The notes below the pieces were generated by a model. The model ran no database searches. It saw only the letters and a program-made list of their open reading frames with translations, and was not told the origin of the DNA. Of a DNA stretch of 64,000 nucleotides, positions 36,670 through 46,200 are shown piece by piece. A program made the translations under genes and the position numbers. Positions within the stretch are counted from its first letter, which is position 1, and every line of letters starts with the position of its first letter. The stretch is from an uncultured Actinomycetes bacterium (GTDB taxonomy: Bacteria > Actinomycetota > Actinomycetes > Actinomycetales > Bifidobacteriaceae), in the NCBI GenBank assembly GCA_900314875.1, contig OMWX01000002.1, positions 62,001 to 126,000 of the forward strand. Direction: 5' to 3'.

Positions 36670-37779
36670 TCAGCGGACTGCTTTGGGGAGCACAAAATGC
36701 ATGTTTTCTTCCACTGCAGTCAAAGTTTTTACATTCTTAAATCCCCGTTTTTTAAGAGCGAGAACCACTTCGTCGACAAGCACGTCAGGCACGGAAGCGC
36801 CGGAAGAAACTCCGACTGTTTCTGCATTTTCGAACCATTCGTCTTTTAATTCTTCCGCATCGTCAACTAGAAAAGCCTTCCCGCGATTCGCAAGCTCCTG
36901 CTGCGCGACTTCGACAAGACGCACCGAATTTGAAGAATTTTTCGATCCGACCACGATTACGCAAGAGCTTTTTTCTGCAATCTGCTTAATCGCTGCCTGC
37001 CTGTTGTGAGTCGCATAGCATATGTCGGAATTTGAAGGCTGTTCGATTGAAGGAAATTTTTTCTTCAAAGCAGCGACGGTATCCTCGGTTTCTTCTGCCG
37101 ACAAAGTCGTCTGGGAAAGGCAGACGAGAGGCGTTCCGTCGGGAAAAACAAGCTTTTTCACATCTTCGCGATTTTGCACAAGCGTTACGTTTTCAGGCGC
37201 TTCGCCGATGACCCCGATAGCCTCGTCGTGTCCCTTGTGTCCGATATATACGATTGAATATCCTTCTTTCGCATACCGCAGAACCTCACGATGAACCTTG
37301 CCGACAAGAGGGCATGTGGCGTCGATGACATTAAGTCCTCGCCGCTGCGCTTCTTCGACGACAGCCGGAGAAACTCCGTGCGCGGAAAAAACAACGGGAA
37401 TCTTCGCTTCGGCCGCTTCATCGGGTATTTCGTCAAGCTCGTTGACAAAAACTGCTCCGCGCTCGGACAAGTCGGCAACAACATGACGGTTGTGAACGAT
37501 CTGTCTGCGCACGTAAACGGGCGGAAGATTTGTTTTTTTCGGTTCTGCCGCCGAGTTTTCAAGCAGACGGCTGACAGTAAGAATCGCGCGATCCACGCCT
37601 GCGCAGAAACCTCTCGGAACGGCAAGAATAACGGATTTATCAGCTTTTTTGCCGTTTATAATATTGTCCGATTTTGAATTGCTGTCCGGTTTGCTGTCCG
37701 GTTTGCTGTCCGGTTCAATGTTGGTTTTGCTGTTCAGACTGCTGCCCGCATTGTTTTCTTCCGGCTTGGATTCGCTCAT
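36670..37779 (-). CDS. ispH: 4-hydroxy-3-methylbut-2-enyl diphosphate reductase
   Basis: IspH (LytB) is the last enzyme of the MEP pathway, reducing HMBPP to IPP and DMAPP at a [4Fe-4S] cluster. The three cluster cysteines are in PRGFCAGVDRA, DATCPLVGKVH and SDICYATHNRQ; the motifs GHKGHDEAIGV and GSKNSSNS are also present. The enzyme core begins near residue 48. The preceding segment is a low-complexity leader with PDSKPDSKPDS encoded by a 12-bp tandem repeat (about 37680-37714), so the true start could be later, although the ATG at 37779 is the only good one seen. dxs of the same pathway lies 2 kb away on the other strand. Confidence 0.94.
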   Translation of the reverse strand: MSESKPEENNAGSSLNSKTNIEPDSKPDSKPDSNSKSDNIINGKKADKSVILAVPRGFCAGVDRAILTVSRLLENSAAEPKKTNLPPVYVRRQIVHNRHVVADLSERGAVFVNELDEIPDEAAEAKIPVVFSAHGVSPAVVEEAQRRGLNVIDATCPLVGKVHREVLRYAKEGYSIVYIGHKGHDEAIGVIGEAPENVTLVQNREDVKKLVFPDGTPLVCLSQTTLSAEETEDTVAALKKKFPSIEQPSNSDICYATHNRQAAIKQIAEKSSCVIVVGSKNSSNSVRLVEVAQQELANRGKAFLVDDAEELKDEWFENAETVGVSSGASVPDVLVDEVVLALKKRGFKNVKTLTAVEENMHFVLPKAVR

Positions 37780-37949
37780 ATAAAATATGATATGACATGC
37801 GGGGAAAATCGCGGCAATTCAGCCGAAATACAATCGAAAAACGCGCCGAACATAAGTGAATATAAACCGAACATGCGTCTGGCTCGCGCGAAAAACAAGA
37901 AAGAAAACACGCCGAAAAAACTTTAGTCCGGCCATTAATGTAATGTTTA

Positions 37950-38160
37950 TTAAAGCTTGAGAAATCAAGAAAGTGGATTATCCCACCCGGAAGCCGTAAG
38001 GTTTCGGGTTCAAGGCATTGCTCAGTATTGCGAGCGGTTCGGCTTCAAGCCGTCAAACGATTCGCAACGTTTTCGACAGCATCGGTTTAAGATGTTTTAT
38101 CGCAGCGCATGCCATGAATTCGCTTAGGGCTCTTGGTCGGTTATCTGCTCAGTGTTTGAG
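37950..38160 (+). promoter_or_regulatory. Possible structured leader of the infC operon
   Basis: The 391 nt between ispH and infC hold no gene but contain several stems: CTTGAG/CAAG near 37958, CCCGGAAGCC/GGTTTCGGG near 37986-38010, and CGGCTT/AAGCCG near 38049. infC-rpmI-rplT operons are often controlled through leader RNAs. No known leader class could be matched by eye, so this is a suggestion only. Confidence 0.3.
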
Positions 38161-38170
38161 GAATGGAGTT

Positions 38171-38854
38171 ATCATCAGCGAACCGCGTATAAATGACGAA
38201 ATCCGCGTTTCCCAGGTGCGTCTTATCGGACCGAAGGGAGAGCAGGTCGGTGTTGTAGCAACATCGGTTGCTCTTAACCTTGCCAAGGAAGCGAATCTGG
38301 ATCTCGTGGAAGTTGCGCCTCAGGCAAAGCCTCCCGTTGCAAAGCTTATCGATTACGGCAAATATAAATACAACGAGAAGATTAAAGCACGTCAGGCGCG
38401 TCGCAATCAGACGACTGCTGAAGTAAAGGAAATTCGTTTCCGTCTTAAAATTGATAATCATGATTTTGATGTCAAAAAAGGTCATGTAGAACGATTCCTC
38501 AACGGCGGCGACAAAGTAAAAGTAACCATTATGCTGCGAGGTCGCGAACAGTCGCGTCCTATCGGCGGAGTGGAATTGCTTCAGCGTCTTGCAGATGAAG
38601 TGGAAGAATCGGGAACGATTGAATCGCGCCCGAAGCAGGAGGGGCGCAACATCATTATGGTGCTGGCTCCCAAGGGCAAGAAAGTCCACACGCAGTCGGA
38701 GCAGCGCAGACGCGGCGCGGAATCTCGCGCTGAACGTCAGGCGCGTCAGGCGGCTCGTCTGGAAGCCAAGAAAAAAGCCGCAGAACAGGCTGCTAAAGAG
38801 GCTAAATTAAGCGTCGAAGCCGCTTCTGAAAACACTGAAACAGAAACTGAATAA
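38171..38854 (+). CDS. infC: Translation initiation factor IF-3
   Basis: IF-3 keeps ribosomal subunits apart and checks start-codon choice. The product has the N-terminal domain [20 protein letters not shown] with [23 protein letters not shown] split over about residues 38-62, and the C-terminal domain from [14 protein letters not shown] to [10 protein letters not shown] Lys/Glu/Ala-rich tail of about 50 residues follows, longer than in E. coli. No ATG, GTG or TTG lies at the expected place. The family N-terminus begins at ATC ATC (38171 or 38174) after GAGGA, so a non-AUG start like the AUU of E. coli infC is likely. An upstream ATG at 38114 lacks a ribosome site. It leads the infC-rpmI-rplT operon. 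Confidence 0.92.
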   Translation: MISEPRINDEIRVSQVRLIGPKGEQVGVVATSVALNLAKEANLDLVEVAPQAKPPVAKLIDYGKYKYNEKIKARQARRNQTTAEVKEIRFRLKIDNHDFDVKKGHVERFLNGGDKVKVTIMLRGREQSRPIGGVELLQRLADEVEESGTIESRPKQEGRNIIMVLAPKGKKVHTQSEQRRRGAESRAERQARQAARLEAKKKAAEQAAKEAKLSVEAASENTETETE

Positions 38855-38892
38855 GACAGTACATCCCGCCAATACAAAACAAGGAGGGCACA

Positions 38893-39087
38893 ATGCCTAA
38901 GATGAAAAGTAATTCCGCTGCTTCTAAGCGCATCCGCATTACCGGAAAAGGTAAGCTCATGCAGGCAGGAAGCTCGATGCGCCACAACCTGGAGCACAAG
39001 TCTGCGCGCAAAAAGCGTGCTCTGAAGGCTGACCAGGTTCTCGCTCCCGCACAGGCCAAGAAGCTTAAGGGTATGCTCTCCCGCTAA
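38893..39087 (+). CDS. rpmI: 50S ribosomal protein bL35
   Basis: This 64-residue, strongly basic protein of the large ribosomal subunit has the family core [20 protein letters not shown] and [12 protein letters not shown]. The start codon has a near-perfect AAGGAGGG 6 nt upstream. It lies 38 nt after infC and 62 nt before rplT, the conserved order infC-rpmI-rplT. Length and sequence are standard, with nothing missing. Confidence 0.97.
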   Translation: MPKMKSNSAASKRIRITGKGKLMQAGSSMRHNLEHKSARKKRALKADQVLAPAQAKKLKGMLSR

Positions 39088-39149
39088 AAGCGGCAGGCAA
39101 CGAGACAGGCAATTTTTAAGATTTTTAAGGAAAGCAGAGGAATTAAAAT

Positions 39150-39533
39150 ATGGCAAGAGTAAAGCGCGCAGTTAATGCTCACAAGAAGCGTCGTGCAGTT
39201 CTCGAAAGAGCTTCGGGTTATCGCGGTCAGCGTTCGCGTCTGTATCGCAAGGCCAAAGAACAGCTCCTGCACTCATTTAATTACAACTACCGCGATCGCA
39301 AGGCTCGCAAGGGCGACTTCCGCAAGCTGTGGATTACCCGCATTAATGCTGCGGTTCGCGCAGAAGGAATTACTTACAACCGTTTCATCCAGGGGTTGCA
39401 CCTTGCGGGAATCGAACTTGATCGTCGCGCATTGGCTGAAATCGCTGTAAGCGACCCGGATACATTCAAGACAATAGTCGAAGCTGCAAAGAATGCTTTG
39501 CCCGCCGACGTGAATGCTCCGGCTGCCGCATAA
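39150..39533 (+). CDS. rplT: 50S ribosomal protein bL20
   Basis: bL20 binds 23S rRNA early in large-subunit assembly. The 127-residue product begins [19 protein letters not shown] and contains [17 protein letters not shown] and [20 protein letters not shown], all diagnostic. It ends with a short Ala-rich tail. It is the last gene of the infC operon and is followed by an intrinsic terminator. In several bacteria L20 represses its own operon; no specific operator can be seen here. Confidence 0.97.
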   Translation: MARVKRAVNAHKKRRAVLERASGYRGQRSRLYRKAKEQLLHSFNYNYRDRKARKGDFRKLWITRINAAVRAEGITYNRFIQGLHLAGIELDRRALAEIAVSDPDTFKTIVEAAKNALPADVNAPAAA

Positions 39534-39601
39534 CTTGTCGCGTAACTTGGAAATATACGCAGCATAAGCGCGGTTTTGCGCACAAGTTGTAAAACACATA
39601 A

Positions 39602-39638
39602 GCCCGTTTTCGCAAATTGTGAGACGGGTTTTTGTTTT
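39602..39638 (+). terminator. Intrinsic terminator after rplT
   Basis: CCCGTTT (39603-39609) pairs with AGACGGG (39622-39628), followed by TTTTTG and a further T-run. It ends the infC-rpmI-rplT operon. Confidence 0.82.
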
Positions 39639-39763
39639 TCTTGTTCTGACATTTTTTCGCTGCCGGCTGTGCGGCGTGTTGTTTGTAAACAATGCGCGGT
39701 AAAATTATCTGTGTTTTATTGTCTGTCAGATGCTGTCAGAAACGTCGAATGCCGGAGTTGAAG

Positions 39764-41695
39764 ATGGTTATAGAATCGATTAACAATCCCTCGGATGTAA
39801 AAAAACTCAAAAGCGGCGACATTGAAATTCTTGCAGACGAGATACGCCGGGCAATAATCAGAAAAATGTCGGCAACGGGCGGTCATGTGGCTTCGAATCT
39901 GGGAATCGTGGAGCTGACAATCGCGCTTCACAGGGTTTTTGATATTCCGCGCGACCGGCTGATTTTTGATGTAAGCCACCAGACTTATGCGCATAAAATT
40001 TTGACCGGCAGAAAGAAAGCATTTTTGGATCGCGAACATTTCGGCGATATTTCAGGCTTTGCTGATCCTGCTGAAAGCGAATGCGATCCGTTTCGACTGG
40101 GGCATACTTCAACTTCGATTTCTCTTGCCTGCGGACTTGCTCAGGCTCGAGACATGAAAGGCGAGAAACATAATATTATTGCGGTTATCGGCGACGGTTC
40201 TCTTTCGGGAGGAATCGCTTTTGAAGCTTTGAATCGCGCTTCGGAAGCCTGCACGAATATGATTATCGTAGTCAACGACAATGAAATGTCGATTGCGGAA
40301 AACCACGGCGGACTTTACGGCAATCTTGCGAAATTGCGCGAAACAGACGGAAAATATCCCAATAATTTCTTTACTTCTCTCGGATTTGAATACGTTTTTG
40401 AGCGCGACGGAAACAATGCGGAAAAGCTTTGCGAAATATTTCAGAGTGTTAAGGATTCTCAGCAACCCGTCGTCGTGCATGTTGTGACGCAAAAAGGCAA
40501 AGGGCTTGAAGCAGCCGAAAAAGAGAAAGAAAAATGGCATTGGCACGCGCCTTTTGACGGCAGGATATCAGAGTGCGGCAATTCAAACAGCAATGCTGCA
40601 AACGGTAATAATTCAGTCGGCGATAATTCGCGAGACAGTGTTTCGCAAGAAGATAATTTGCCGGGCAGCGATTTGTGCAGCGAAAATTTGCAGAAAGACA
40701 ATTTTAAAGACGAAGATTTGAAAATGCCTGCAAAAAAAGAAGATTATCGCACTTATCTGGGCGAATTTATGCTAAAAAAAATGCAGTCGGACAATCGCGT
40801 TTTGGCAGTTACTGCCGCGACTCCTTCGGTTTTTGACTTTTTCGAGGACAAACGCGTTAAAGCGGACAGTCAGTATATCGATTTGGGAATAGCCGAGCAG
40901 AATGCGGCCGGGTTTGTCTGCGGCTGCGCGGCCGAGGGACTGAAACCTGTTATGGGAGTTTATTCGTCGTTTATAATGCGAAGCATAGACCAGCTTTTTG
41001 AGGAAGCTGCGCTGAACGCCGCGCCGGCCGTGTTTGCCGTGGGGAATGCCTCGATCTGGGGGACGAACGACGTTACTCATTTGGGGATTTTCGATATTCC
41101 GATTCTTTCTCATATTCCGGGACTTGTTTATCTTGCGCCGACAACGCTTGAAGAAATGTATTCGATGATGAACTGGGCCATATCGTGTAAAGACGGTCCG
41201 GTTGCCGTTCGAATTCCTGCAGGAAAAGTTTATCGCGGCAAAAGCGAACCGAATGTCAGTTATTCTCTTAAGTGCGAATATTGCGTAACGCGAAAAGGAA
41301 GCGGCATTGCTGTAATTGCTGCGGGCGGTTTTTACCATTTGGGAGAGGCGGCAGCCGAAGTTTTGAGCGAAAAATACGCAATCTCTCCTACTGTCGTAAA
41401 TCCGCGTTATCTGTCGGGAGTCGACGCTGAAACGCTGGAAAATCTTAAAACCGGCCACAATGCGGTTCTTACTCTTGAAGACGGTGTTGTCAACGGCGGA
41501 TTCGGAGCGGAAATTGCGCGGTATTATGCTGATTCTGATATGAAAGTTTTGGTTCGCGGTCTTAAAAATGAGTTTATCGACCGATATGATCCCGCAGAAG
41601 TTCTCGAATCTTCCGGACTGACTGCCGAGAAATTGGCGCTGGACGCTTTCGAAGCATATCAGGCTTTCGAAACTCGCTCGAATCAGGACAGATAA
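39764..41695 (+). CDS. dxs: 1-deoxy-D-xylulose-5-phosphate synthase
   Basis: DXS condenses pyruvate and glyceraldehyde-3-phosphate, with thiamine diphosphate, to start the MEP pathway. The 643-residue product (ATG 39764, GGAG 7 nt upstream) has the N-terminal ThDP motif GDGSLSGGIAFEALN ending in VVNDNEMSI. The pyrimidine-binding domain has the catalytic Glu in DLGIAEQNAAGF, and a transketolase C-terminal domain follows. Substrate motifs SHQTYAHKILTGR and HTSTSIS are present. Between the first two domains (about residues 268-322) lies an Asn/Ser/Asp-rich, low-complexity insert. The enzyme resembles the shorter DXS type with divergent C-terminus. ispH of the same pathway is nearby. Confidence 0.93.
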   Translation: MVIESINNPSDVKKLKSGDIEILADEIRRAIIRKMSATGGHVASNLGIVELTIALHRVFDIPRDRLIFDVSHQTYAHKILTGRKKAFLDREHFGDISGFADPAESECDPFRLGHTSTSISLACGLAQARDMKGEKHNIIAVIGDGSLSGGIAFEALNRASEACTNMIIVVNDNEMSIAENHGGLYGNLAKLRETDGKYPNNFFTSLGFEYVFERDGNNAEKLCEIFQSVKDSQQPVVVHVVTQKGKGLEAAEKEKEKWHWHAPFDGRISECGNSNSNAANGNNSVGDNSRDSVSQEDNLPGSDLCSENLQKDNFKDEDLKMPAKKEDYRTYLGEFMLKKMQSDNRVLAVTAATPSVFDFFEDKRVKADSQYIDLGIAEQNAAGFVCGCAAEGLKPVMGVYSSFIMRSIDQLFEEAALNAAPAVFAVGNASIWGTNDVTHLGIFDIPILSHIPGLVYLAPTTLEEMYSMMNWAISCKDGPVAVRIPAGKVYRGKSEPNVSYSLKCEYCVTRKGSGIAVIAAGGFYHLGEAAAEVLSEKYAISPTVVNPRYLSGVDAETLENLKTGHNAVLTLEDGVVNGGFGAEIARYYADSDMKVLVRGLKNEFIDRYDPAEVLESSGLTAEKLALDAFEAYQAFETRSNQDR

Positions 41696-41749
41696 GCGAA
41701 AGCATTAAGCGCAAAACCGGCAATTAATGTACGGCAATTGAAAAAGCAT

Positions 41750-42730
41750 ATGAAAAACGGCGAAAACGAAACACAAATCGGAAAACGGTTTGAAGCCTGC
41801 GCAGATTCTTTTACGGCCTGCATTCGCGTGGAAAAAGGGCTTTCTGAGGCGACCTGCGAAGCATATCGAACTGATTTGAATCACTATAAAAAATATTTGG
41901 AAGAAAACGAAATACCGGAACTTGAAAACATAGAGCGGACAGACATTGAAAAATATGTTATTTTCTGTGCAGAAAACGGACTTTCCGCGCGAAGCTGCGC
42001 GCGGCGTCTTGCGGCGGTGCGCGAATTTCACAAGTTTGCTGTCCGCGAAGGCTATGTTTCGCGCGACGTTTCGCAAAGCGTAAAACCTCCGAAAGCCGGA
42101 CTGACCTTGCCTGACGTTCTTTCGATTGACGAGGTTGCTGCTCTTCTTGAAGCTGCCTGTCCTGAAGGCGTCGAAGACTCCGCAAGTCTTCGCGACCGGG
42201 CTTTGCTGGAATTCATGTATGCTTCAGGATGCCGTGTTTCTGAGGCTGTCGGAATGAATTTAAACGATTTGAACGTTTCGGAAAAAATCGCGCGCGTTAC
42301 GGGAAAAGGGGACAAGCAGCGAATAGTTCCGGTCGGTTCTTATGCGATTGCATCTTTGGAAGCATATATGAAAAACGGCAGACCCGCTCTGGCTGCGAAA
42401 TTGCGCATGTCAGATTCGGACAAGTTAAAATCGGGCGAAAACGGCAATATTCAAGCTTTGTTTTTGAATAAAAGAGGGAAACGGCTGTCCAGGCAGTCCG
42501 TGTGGGAAATAGTGCGCAATGCAGCAAAAAAAGCTCATATAAACAAGGAAATTCACCCTCATACTCTGCGTCACTCCTGTGCGACTCACATGCTTTCCGG
42601 CGGCGCCGACGTTCGCACCGTTCAGCAGATGCTGGGGCATTCCTCTGTTACGACAACGCAGATTTATACGCATGTGACGGTTCAGGCTCTTGCAGAAATG
42701 TATATTTCGGCTCATCCCCGCGCTTTGTAG
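41750..42730 (+). CDS. xerD: Tyrosine recombinase XerD
   Basis: XerD, with XerC, resolves chromosome dimers at dif. The 326-residue protein has a SAM-like core-binding domain (LSEATCEAYRTDLNHYKKYL) and a catalytic domain with the full set of residues: Arg in ASGCRVSEAVG, Lys in GKGDKQR, HTLRHSCATHM, LGHSSVTTTQ and the nucleophilic Tyr in QIYTHV. ATG 41750 is chosen over a TTG 12 nt upstream; the ribosome site is weak for both. Ending in YISAHPRAL, it looks like the house-keeping XerD rather than a phage integrase. It lies 54 nt after dxs and converges on hrpA. Confidence 0.9.
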   Translation: MKNGENETQIGKRFEACADSFTACIRVEKGLSEATCEAYRTDLNHYKKYLEENEIPELENIERTDIEKYVIFCAENGLSARSCARRLAAVREFHKFAVREGYVSRDVSQSVKPPKAGLTLPDVLSIDEVAALLEAACPEGVEDSASLRDRALLEFMYASGCRVSEAVGMNLNDLNVSEKIARVTGKGDKQRIVPVGSYAIASLEAYMKNGRPALAAKLRMSDSDKLKSGENGNIQALFLNKRGKRLSRQSVWEIVRNAAKKAHINKEIHPHTLRHSCATHMLSGGADVRTVQQMLGHSSVTTTQIYTHVTVQALAEMYISAHPRAL

Positions 42731-42942
42731 CAGACTTGCGGACAAAATTTGCCAAAACAGAGTCTGATGCAAGTGAATGTTTTTCAAAGCGGATTGCGTT
42801 GGCAGAGGCTTATGCGCACAGATCTGCCAAAGCTGCGCTTGACGAGCAGAGTCTGACATGCAAGGTTTGACGCGCAAAGCCTGAAAGCGCAGCGTTTAAC
42901 GCGCAGAGTCCGAGTCCGGGTAATACGGCCGCACGCGAGAAA

Positions 42943-42965
42943 GGTCCGGCATTTTATGCCGGACC
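42943..42965. terminator. Strong hairpin between convergent xerD and hrpA
   Basis: GGTCCGGCAT and ATGCCGGACC form a perfect 10-bp stem with a TTT loop. On the minus strand TTTCTC follows, so it could end hrpA transcripts; on the plus strand there is no T-run. The rest of the 475-nt gap (42731-43205) shows only short, unconvincing ORFs. Confidence 0.55.
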
Positions 42966-43205
42966 CGGAGAAATAAGAGAGAGAAGTTAAGGTATGCTGT
43001 TTGCAAGAAGAAGGGGGAAATCTCGCAAGAAAACCTGCCCGACCGAAATTTCAGTTTTCTTTGTTCAGTTGTCTTTCGGTCGATGGTTTATATATAACCA
43101 CCCTAATCTCTCGTTTTCCGATGAAAATTCATAAAAAATCATATGTATTTCCTGAAAGTTCGCTGAAAAATTTACGAAATTTACATGAAAATCGACGCTA
43201 AAGCA

Positions 43206-46200
43206 TTAGAATTCGCTCTCGTTAAGAACCTTTGACATGCGCTTAATGCTTATCGGGAATGACGTTTTCAGCTCCTGCGCCCAAAGCGAAACTCTAAACT
43301 CTTCATACATCATTCTTAACTGATCTGCCTTGTTTTGCGCGGCATCCCGCTGCTCTCCCGCAGCTGCGGATTTGACGGCGCTCTTCGCTTTTTCCAAAAT
43401 TTGTTCGGCTTGGGCAGCTTCGTAAGCAAGCCTTATATCGCGGTTTTTGTCGTTTTGAGCTTTTTCCAGGCGAATTTCGTCGGCGCGAATGTATTTTTCT
43501 TCATTATGCAGAAAATCGGGAGAGAAATATCCGATAAAACCGTCAAAAATAAGGGAAGAGAGATGATTGTCAATCTGTTGCAAAACGTCAAGAAGAGAAA
43601 GAGAAGCGTTTTTCTCAAGTTTCTTCTTTGTCTGAATATATGCTTTCAAGGCTTTCACGACATCTGCAGTCACATCGTAAACCGCGTCTTCGAAAAGGTT
43701 TTTCGCAGCCGAGATCCGTTCGCGAAACTCTTCGTCGCTTTTAATCTGCACAGCGTTTGCAAGCAGCTTTTTTATTGCCGCAAACTGAAGATCCTCGGTA
43801 AGCGCCCCGGCTGATTTGTAAGGCGCGGCAGAAAGGATAAGAGATTCGTTTCCCGTGCGGCGGGACGTTATTCTCAATTCCGGCAGCCGAAGGATTTCCA
43901 AAGCCTCTTGCCACAAAATAATTTCACGCGAAACTTCGCAGGCTCCGGCTTTGTGAAGCATGTTTGCGCGATTTACGACATTTCCTTTCTCGCCCTCTTT
44001 CCTGGCCTGCTTTTCAACTCGTTTTCTTGCGGATCTTGAAGCAGTTTCGCGCAATTCATTCTGCAGCTGCTCAAGAGAAAGCGAAGTGCCCAAAACTTTC
44101 TTTTTTCTGAAAGGGCGGGCATTTTTATTATTTCTGTTTCGTATGGTTACAGTTTGTTCCGCGCTGAATTTAAGGCGCAAATAACGCGGAATCTCGCTTT
44201 TCTGCGCTGCGGCAATCTCATCATATGACACGCCGATGCCGTCAATCTGCCCGGCAGTCTTTGCGAAAGCTTCGAAAAAGTCGGGCCAGGAGTCGGGATA
44301 ATCTTCACAATTAAAATTTTCAGAGCCGAATCCCTTTGATTCGAATCCCTTTGATTCGAAATTTTCCGACTCGAAGTCTTCTGAGACAAAACCTTCTGAA
44401 GAGCTTGAATATACTGCCGCAGCTTCCGAATTTGCCGCATCTGCAGGATTCGCGCCCGGAAGAATAGGATATTTCTCACATATTTTTTCGCGTATTGCGG
44501 CAGCTTTGTCGGGAGCCGGAACGAATTTTACGCGCAAATTCTTCGGCAGCGACTTTATTGCAGCGATGATAAGATCATTGAGATTTCCCGGCACATTCCA
44601 CGAAAAATCAGCGGGGTTGAGCTCGGACAAAAGCTGAATCGGAATATGAACCGTTATTCCGTCATCATCCCGGGAAGAATCAAAAACATAAGACAGCTTC
44701 AAAGAGCGCATTTTTCCGTCGGAAGTTTTTACAGTCCAAAAATCGGGAAAATCGCGCAAATTTGCATTCTTAGAATTTTTCAGCCTTGCAATCTTGTCAA
44801 TCGAAAAATTGAGCAGATCTTCTTGAGAATCGTGAATTTTCTTTACCCACAAAGCCAAGTCTGCAACGGTTGCGACATTTTCCGGAATAACAGAATCGTA
44901 GAATGCGAACAGATCTTCTTCGTTGGCAGCATCGGCGGCTTTCCTGGTTTTGTTTTTCGCATCTTCGGAAGAAGTGAGAACCGCGCGATTTTTATCAATA
45001 AAACCGTCATAAGAAAATCTTTGCGCAATCTGACCTTCGACAAGACCGCAGCGGATAAGAAGCGAGCGAGACTGTTCGGGATCGATTCGCGTCCACATAA
45101 CCGGCTTGTCTTTAACAATCGGCAGACCGTATAAAAGAACATTCGACTTTGCCTGCGCAGCACCGTGCGATTTTGACCAGAAAGGCTGAGAATACGTCGT
45201 GCGAGTCAGATGTTTCCCGAGCTTTTCTGCCCTTGCCGGATCGATTTGCGCAACATATCTTGCCCAAAGCCTGGAAGTGTCGAGAAGACCCGCGCACATA
45301 ATCCACTGCGGAGTTTTCTTCGCGGCCGCAGACGAAGGGAAAATCGAAAATTTAATTCCTCTGGCGCCCCTGTAATTATTTCTCGCATTCTTCTTCGCCC
45401 GAGCAAAAGCCTTGGCTTTCGCAGTTGCGTCAAGTCCTGAAAAGTCGGAAGCTTTCGGCTCGCTGATCGTCTGCATTCCCATATAGGAGAGAAGTCCCGA
45501 AAGAATTGCGTCGTGAATCGAATCATCATCCCACGAACATGCGAGACTTCCGGCTGCCTGATTTGCCAAAGGAAGAGCATAAATCTCGCTTTCCGGGCGA
45601 ACTGAGGGTTTGACTTTTCCGACTCGAATGTGCATTTGCTCGCAAACGCCGCAAAGCTGAGAAAAAAGATCTTTCCACTGTCTCATGCGAAGAAAATTAA
45701 AGTATTCGGCAGCGCATTTTTTGCGCATTGCAGAATTGCTCAGCTTGTTTTCATCTCCGAAAAACGCATCCCAAATATTGAGAATCGTCAGGAAATCGGA
45801 AGAATCGTCCGCATAACGCTTATGAATCCTGTCCGCTTCGTCCTGCTTGTCCGAGGGGCGTTCTCTCATGTCGGAAAGGCTTAAAAATGCCGCAATCGCA
45901 GCAACGGAAGCAACCGTGTTCGAATCGGAAGAATCGGAAGCTTCGATAATCATTCTTGCAAGACGAACATCGACGGGAAGACGCGAAATAAGTCTGCCGA
46001 TGCGCGTAAGACGAGATTTTCCGCGCTTCGAAACTATTGCTCCCAGTTCGACAAGCTCGTTAAAACCGTCCGAAACAGCTTTCATGTCCGGAGGGTCGAT
46101 AAAACCGAAGCCGGTAATCTCTTCCGCGCAATTTGCCATCCCGGCTGCCAGCATGCGCAAAACAACTGAACTTAAAGCAGTGCGCATAATCTCAGGATCG

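Noticed and set aside
37980..38080. tRNA-like sequence (cggttcaag and gggttcaagg words) upstream of infC
   Set aside because: No acceptor stem or anticodon arm can be folded around them; no tRNA gene was recognised anywhere in the window.
42994..43201. Small ORFs between xerD and hrpA (one of about 46 codons from 42994, one of 26 codons at 43121-43201)
   Set aside because: Only weak ribosome sites, no recognisable family, and the two frames overlap; not enough to call genes.
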